64,000 bases of DNA from Phallusia mammillata (taxonomy: Eukaryota > Chordata > Ascidiacea > Phlebobranchia > Ascidiidae): contig QLIY01000161.1 of the NCBI GenBank assembly GCA_003260075.1, forward strand, positions 1 through 64,000, written 5' to 3'. A program made the position numbers and the translations under genes. Below, in pieces: positions 59,226 through 64,000 of the stretch; within the stretch, counting starts at the first letter, position 1; each line of letters begins with the position of its first letter. The notes beneath the pieces are model-generated. The model searched no databases and was not told the origin of the DNA. It saw nothing but the letters and a program-made list of their open reading frames with translations.

Positions 59226-59814
59226 CAGGGGTGGGCAACCTGCGGCCCGCATACGGCCCTTCAGTCAAGGTTGTGCGGCCCGCAAAGACGCTTGGATTTC
59301 AAAAGTACNGCGTTGATGAGATCCAGAATGATAAATGTGCATGTTTGTTTTTTTAAAAGCCACAAGCTCGTGTGGCTACAGTTCTAAGTCGCGACTGCCA
59401 TACATTGCTGCAAAATTAGAGACAGTTGTAACATGTAGGATACTAACATCTGCATTAAACCTCTGAAAAACTTTTCAATTTACGTTACATAGGCTGCAGA
59501 TATAGGAAGGTTTGTTGTAAAAAGATGCGTTGTTCAAATACAAAAAAACTACCTGGTTTATTTAATTGTCAATATAGTAATCATTCATACTAAAGTAAAT
59601 ACAATTCCAAACCTCCAATGTCGTATTTCCACGGCTTGAACANTTTCTGCGATCTGGCAAAATGTGGCTAGATTTAAATACGAATTATACTTGTAGTTAA
59701 GCATATTTGGTTAGAAACCAAGGAAAATCACTTTGTGTTATACACAGGTGCGGCCCTCGATCCCATTTTGACATTTATAATTGGCCCTGCAGTAACAAAG
59801 GTTGCCCACCCCTG
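59226..59814. mobile_element. hAT non-autonomous element, 589 bp, perfect 8-bp TSD
   Basis: The ends are CAGGGGTGGGCAACC and GGTTGCCCACCCCTG, flanked by CTATAGAG (59218-59225 and 59815-59822). GCGGCCCGCA-type motifs lie near the ends. Two n positions (59309 and 59642) fall inside. Confidence 0.92.
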
Positions 59815-59822
59815 CTATAGAG

Positions 59823-60423
59823 GTTTCGGCAATCAAAGTAATGTGCGGGCAATTCATATGAATACGAATAATGTGTGCTAAAATGTTAACAAAGCTGTTG
59901 ATGGGCTGTATATAAAATACAAATCCGGAAAACTCAGGGCAATTGTAATCGACGATCCAGGCATGATTATGACAGGTTGATTGGTTCCGGCTTGTATTGT
60001 TTTCGCGGCTTTATTAACCAAAAAATACAGCCGCTCGTGTGCTATAGTTAATCACATTTGCAATGCTGTAGCAGGTGTCGGACAGAAGCTAACTGCTTAT
60101 ACCCTTGCTGTAAAAGTGCGTGCTGTAAAAAATGAATTTAATCAAGGTTTAACTAATATTTTTGAATACAACTGATCATTAAGTCGCTAGTTTAACTCAA
60201 GTTGATGTCATATTATATGCTGAACAGGTTTTGCTACAAACTGCTGTAAAAATATTAAAGCTTTATTGTTTGATAGTTCGAGATCAGGAAATGTTTTAGA
60301 TAGCTTTGAAAACTATTCAAGGCTTTTTATTTTACTTAATTGCAGGTTTGAGTGTTAAAAAAGAATTGGTTTATTCGTTGTATTGTGCTATGCGGACGCC
60401 TATCTGTGGACGCCAAGAAACAG
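59823..60423. other. Stretch upstream of a candidate membrane-protein exon
   Basis: Nothing firmly coding. A plus-strand open frame at 59981-60175 (64 residues) is unrecognised. A possible acceptor (TTAATTGCAG) ends at 60344, just before the open frame that becomes the candidate at 60424. Confidence 0.3.
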
Positions 60424-60579
60424 ATGCATTTGTCTATACTGTACCGAATCTGTTTAGGTTTGACTGTCATTCTGTCACTTGTCGCCGTGTGCATGTGGAA
60501 CCTTTCGGCTTTCACATCGACCGTTGCACCAAAAAAGGAGATCAACAAAGATGTTGGTAGCAAAGCTAACGATTTAACG
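60424..60579 (+). CDS. Candidate first coding exon of a type II membrane protein
   Basis: From ATG 60424 a frame of 52 codons runs to a good donor (ACG/GTAAGC) at 60579. It encodes a short head, a clear transmembrane segment (ICLGLTVILSLVAVCMW) and a polar stem, as in Golgi glycosyl- or sulfotransferases. The frame is also open upstream to about 60352 and downstream to 60699. No family is recognised. Downstream exons are not found: the next kilobases are an LTR element, which would sit in its first intron. It could equally be a chance frame. Confidence 0.3.
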
Positions 60580-60738
60580 GTAAGCGAAATTTTTGTAGGT
60601 CAAACGACAGATTTGTTGACATTAATATTTGCGAGCGTATTGTACCAGTTACTGGTAACATGCGAGTACATCAAACTCAGACTTGTGAAGAATATTTAAC
60701 ATAACAAATGTATCTAAGAGCTTCCGGATAGTGAACAA

Positions 60739-61217
60739 TGACACGTTCCCGTTTTCACGGGTACGCGAAAGATTGGGACTGACTATCGGAAGTTCCTTAA
60801 CAGCTAACGCTCGTGTACTCTGATCGGCAGCAAACCTCTTTTCTTTAACATTTATTCACGTCCAACCACACGTAATCAAAACAACAAACAAACAATCCAG
60901 CACTACTTCGCAGTTATCTCTCAGTTCTATCTTCTATATTATGTTCTGTTTTTTTTTTAAATCGTTAGATTGGGGCGCTTATATATCTTGCATTACAATG
61001 ATCGGGAAAAAGGCGTTAATTCGCTGTGACCATTTCCTACACATAAAACAATGAACTCTGCAACGGGCAACGGCGACGCGATAAAACCGGGACACTACAA
61101 CAATGATAACACAATAGCGCCTGCAACGATAGACTCCAGACGTACAGAAATTGTCCATGATCCGTGGTAATTGGGTCGCGCGATTTTGTCATAGGGCGGT
61201 CTAGAACATTTGTGACA
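60739..61217 (-). repeat. 3' LTR of the complete element
   Basis: It ends (minus strand) GTGTCA rather than GTGACA and starts TGTCACAAATG. It matches the 5' LTR 62863-63340 closely. Confidence 0.85.
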
Positions 61218-62795
61218 AAACCCCGTTTTTAAAAGGAGATTTTCCTCGAACAAGAAAATCTCGCGCAATCTACGACAAATGTTCCTGCAACTCATCAGTG
61301 CCAACCGAAGATCAAAGTTCTTGTTTGCCGAAGGTGTTGCTTTTTCCATCCACCGATTTCTTTCTTTGCTTTTTTCCTGCTTACTTCCGTACCTAAACCA
61401 CGTTTGGAAATCCCTCCGAAAGCGACATGGCTTCGAATCTCGGAAGGATGACTCCGCAAATTCGTTACCTGACTGCATTTGTTGTTTCGTCTGTCGGCGG
61501 GTTGTCGTGGACGACAAGACAGGTATAAATGCGCTTTGAACGTTGCACTCACTGGTCGGCGCTAAAACGAGACTGTCATCAGTTGGTTCCTCGAAAACCT
61601 GTTGCAATGAAGAAATAGACATTCTCCTATCCAGCATTTGCAAATCAACACTGGGGCGATTCTGAACCAATTCTTGATCTTGCACATCGACGACTGTCTT
61701 TGATATGGCGCTCTGCTTCGTCGTCTTTTGTATTAAAGCAACAATCCCGCCTCCCTCTTCTGTATGTAATTGCATATTGACCTGTTCCTGCGACAACTCT
61801 GCGTCTTGCCCCCTGGTCTTCGTTCGAATCGTGGTGTTCTTCTCTGTCGCTTGTTGTGTCACAGAACCTGACTCTTCTTTGTCAAACATCTCCACTTCCG
61901 TTTCAATCCGACCCTGCGACAAATCCTTAGTTTGCTCGTCTGGCTGTTTGACGTTTTTCTCCACTGAATCGCAGATTTCCGTCCTTTCAACAGAAGTTGT
62001 CACAAGACGTTTATTCATTGGCTCTGGAATGCGCTCTTGTTCGTCTTCTACCATGTGGACACGATCCACGTCGACTTTCTTCTTTACACAAATTTGGGAC
62101 GACATAGTACTGTTTTCCCTCGGAAAAGCCGCAAGCAACTGCCTGTCTACGGCATTTATCTCATACATGCGTGTCGGTTGCTCTTGACACTTGCCTGCAT
62201 TAGTTGTCACCCCGTTCGTTTTTTCTCTACGGCAGTTCCTCGTTTCCAACTCAAGCTTCTTCATAGCCAGTTCGTGCTCGCGGATTTGTTGTCGCTCTTT
62301 CCTTCCGGCCTCGAGTCTTTTCTTCATAGCCTCGTGTCTTCCCTTCGTAGCTTCGAGTCTTCTATGCGCAGCCGCAACCTCGGCATCGAGTTTCCTCTGC
62401 GCAGCCTCGGCATCACGTCTCCTCCGCGCAGCCTCATACTCGGCATCGCGTTTTCTCTGTGCAGTCTCGACATCGCATCTCCTCTGCGCAGCCTCGGCAT
62501 CGCGTCTTCTCTGTGCAGTCTCGACATCGCATTTCCTCTGCGCAGCCTCGACATCGCATCTCCTCTGCGCAGCCTCGGCATCACGTTTTCTCTGTGCAGT
62601 CTCGACATCGCATCTCCTCTGCGCAGCCTCGGCATCGCGTCTTCTCTGCGCAGCCTCGGCATCTTGTTGGAACTTTTGCTCTTCAAGTTCATGCTCACGG
62701 TCATGTTTCACCTGCTCCTCCACATGCTTGCGTAGCTCTTCATCAACATATTCCAATTGCTTTCCAATATCCAGATATTGGATTACAGACGCCAT
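61095..62795 (-). CDS. Gag-like coiled-coil protein of a short LTR retroelement
   Basis: A single 566-codon frame starts 48 bases after the primer-binding site. The first ~30 residues (LDIGKQLEYVDEELRKHVEEQ) match the Gag-like N-termini at 55502 and 56841. Residues about 45-150 are 9-residue repeats of the DAEAAQRRR type, a predicted continuous charged helix. Then EHELAMKKLELE, NAGKC and a long acidic, low-complexity part follow. The frame reads through the polypurine region into the 3' LTR (61217 downwards), so its last ~40 codons are LTR-derived. No zinc knuckle or protease motif is seen. The family assignment to Ty3/gypsy-like Gag is from a remembered N-terminal pattern only. Confidence 0.7.
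   Translation of the reverse strand: MASVIQYLDIGKQLEYVDEELRKHVEEQVKHDREHELEEQKFQQDAEAAQRRRDAEAAQRRCDVETAQRKRDAEAAQRRCDVEAAQRKCDVETAQRRRDAEAAQRRCDVETAQRKRDAEYEAARRRRDAEAAQRKLDAEVAAAHRRLEATKGRHEAMKKRLEAGRKERQQIREHELAMKKLELETRNCRREKTNGVTTNAGKCQEQPTRMYEINAVDRQLLAAFPRENSTMSSQICVKKKVDVDRVHMVEDEQERIPEPMNKRLVTTSVERTEICDSVEKNVKQPDEQTKDLSQGRIETEVEMFDKEESGSVTQQATEKNTTIRTKTRGQDAELSQEQVNMQLHTEEGGGIVALIQKTTKQSAISKTVVDVQDQELVQNRPSVDLQMLDRRMSISSLQQVFEEPTDDSLVLAPTSECNVQSAFIPVLSSTTTRRQTKQQMQSGNEFAESSFRDSKPCRFRRDFQTWFRYGSKQEKSKERNRWMEKATPSANKNFDLRLALMSCRNICRRLREIFLFEENLLLKTGFCHKCSRPPYDKIARPNYHGSWTISVRLESIVAGAIVLSLL
62390..62670 (-). repeat. 27-bp coding minisatellite
   Basis: About ten tandem units of 27 bp encode nine-residue repeats (DAEAAQRRC, DVETAQRKR and similar). 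Units alternate in their variants (DAEA/DVET), which suggests higher-order duplication. Three to four units are present in the related arms at 55600-55700 and 56650-56760. Confidence 0.85.
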
Positions 62796-62862
62796 TGCCG
62801 ATCTTACAGGGGTTAGTGTTTAACTTTGCGTTTTTAAGTCAAGTTCCGGACGAGCCCCCAGA

Positions 62863-63340
62863 TGTCACGTTCCCGTTTTCACGGGTACGCGAAAGATTGG
62901 GACTGACTATCGGAAGTTCCTTAACAGCTAACGCTCATGTACTCTGATCGGCAGCAAACCTCTTTTCTTTAACATTTATTCACGTCCAACCACACGTAAT
63001 CAAAACAACAAACAAACAATCCAACACTACTTCGCAGTTATCTCTCAGTTCTATCTTCTATATTATGTTCTGTTTTTTTTTAAATCGTTAGATTGGGGCG
63101 CTTATATATCTTGCATTACAATGATCGGGAAAAAGGCGTTAATTCGCTGTGACCATTTCCTACAAATGAAACAATGAACTCTGCAACGGGCAACGGCGAC
63201 GCGATAAAACCGGGACACTACAACAATGATAACACAATAGCGCCTGCAACGATAGACTCCAGACGTACAGAAATTGTCCATGATCCGTGGTAATTGAGTC
63301 GCGTGATTTTGTCATAGGGCGGTCTAGAACATTTGTGAGA
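62863..63340 (-). repeat. 5' LTR of the complete element
   Basis: 478 bp, minus strand, from TCTCACAAATG (first TG worn to TC) to CGTGACA. The primer-binding site follows. Confidence 0.85.
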
Positions 63341-63345
63341 AACAA

Positions 63346-64000
63346 ATTATTGCAAACGTTTTAATTATCTGCTGTACGCATACCATTATGGATCAGAATT
63401 GTTTCATCTTAATCGTGGATTAATTTTTGTAAGATGAAAGCGTATTTGATAAAAATATATACTTTTTCTTCGTAATCTGAAACGTGCAGTTTTATTTTCG
63501 CGTGAGTGCGCGAAACGAACTAGTCATGTAATTTAAGTTGTCGCGAGCTCACGTATGCATTGTTGCAATACGGATCATGCGCTAACAAACCTTAAATTAA
63601 ATACATTTAGCACATAAAATAAAATACACACTTAATTAACATTGTTTATTAAAAACAATACAACTATTCTATAGGAATGTTGGTATATGTAAGCTTTTTT
63701 AAAACTTTTTTATATGTGAAAGCTTTTTCAACTTTACGAAGACACTCTCTCATTAAGTGTTATAAACTATAGTTATCCCGAGATTGGGATTCCCAGGATC
63801 CCGACCACTGCTTTCTATTTCTAAGTGATGCATGTATTGAGTACTGCATTTATAAAATTACTAATTACACGAAATTCTCAATCGAACTTATTGAGGATAG
63901 GATATTCGTGTGTTAGACATTCTTTTTATATTGAGAATAGGATATTCGTATGTTGACAATCTTTTTGAATTATCATCTTGCTGGTATCAAAAATATGCCA
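63346..64000. other. Right edge of window, no gene recognised
   Basis: AT-rich. The only structure seen is a two-unit 40-bp tandem duplication at 63891-63970. Confidence 0.4.
63891..63970 (+). repeat. Two tandem 40-bp units
   Basis: Both units contain TTGAG(G/A)ATAGGATATTCGT and end in ATTCTTTTTAT-like or AATCTTTTTGA sequence, with few differences. Confidence 0.7.

Larger units (their letters stand above)
60739..63340 (-). mobile_element. Complete short LTR retroelement (gag-like ORF only) with 5-bp TSD
   Basis: On the minus strand: 5' LTR 63340-62863, primer-binding site 62860-62843 (tRNA-Pro type, two mismatches), a long gag-like frame, then 3' LTR 61217-60739. AACAA flanks it (60734-60738 and 63341-63345). 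The element is about 2.6 kb. There is no protease, reverse transcriptase or integrase, so it is non-autonomous and must rely on another element. The LTRs (478 and 479 bp) look nearly identical by eye, indicating recent insertion. Confidence 0.9.

Noticed and set aside
62390-62670. CRISPR-like array
   Set aside because: The repeats are contiguous 27-bp coding units without spacers, in a eukaryotic retroelement.
62037-62823. Plus-strand open frames of 232 and 210 residues
   Set aside because: They are antisense shadows of the 27-bp repeat in the gag-like gene on the minus strand.

Overview
This is an AT-rich eukaryotic window, and it is animal. Every confident gene is intron-rich with GT-AG (and two GC-AG) introns, and the gene set is metazoan: a centrosomal CEP131/AZI1 orthologue, insulin-degrading enzyme (IDE), and two tandem copies of CDP-diacylglycerol-inositol 3-phosphatidyltransferase (CDIPT/PIS). 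An invertebrate deuterostome such as a tunicate fits the compact introns, high apparent heterozygosity and abundance of small hAT-type elements, but the species is an inference.

Layout. Positions 691-18304 (+) carry the last 22 visible exons of CEP131, whose 5' end lies outside the window. Positions 22352-40661 (-) carry a complete IDE gene of 22 exons, about 1015 codons, convergent with CEP131. Positions 42770-45845 and 48698-53655 (+) carry two six-exon CDIPT genes with the same exon phases, head-to-head with IDE. A decayed Penelope-like retroelement sits between them (about 46307-47805). From 54.6 kb onward the window is mostly mobile DNA: an LTR retroelement with inverted LTRs (54635-57392, TSD GTGGT), a hAT element (59226-59814), a candidate exon of a single-pass membrane protein (60424-60579), and a complete short gag-only LTR element (60739-63340, TSD AACAA). 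The introns hold many small hAT-like elements with 8-bp target duplications, Tigger-like elements and tRNA-derived SINE fragments.

The most striking feature of the window is a set of poly-C (0-27 kb) and poly-G (30-56 kb) runs, most of about 9-11 bases. Many sit at the end of a truncated, slightly diverged second copy of neighbouring sequence. Intact exons are therefore accompanied by broken duplicates. I read these as seams where two haplotypes were interleaved in the assembly, although a biological origin is not excluded. The exons called here form continuous in-frame chains when the seam duplicates are ignored.

The genes do not form one pathway. CEP131 acts at centriolar satellites and in ciliogenesis, IDE is a zinc peptidase, and CDIPT makes phosphatidylinositol. 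The most interesting observations are the inverted-LTR element with a single TSD, a dispersed short repeat with a hammerhead-ribozyme-like core, two GC-AG introns in CEP131, the CDIPT tandem pair, and the homopolymer seams.
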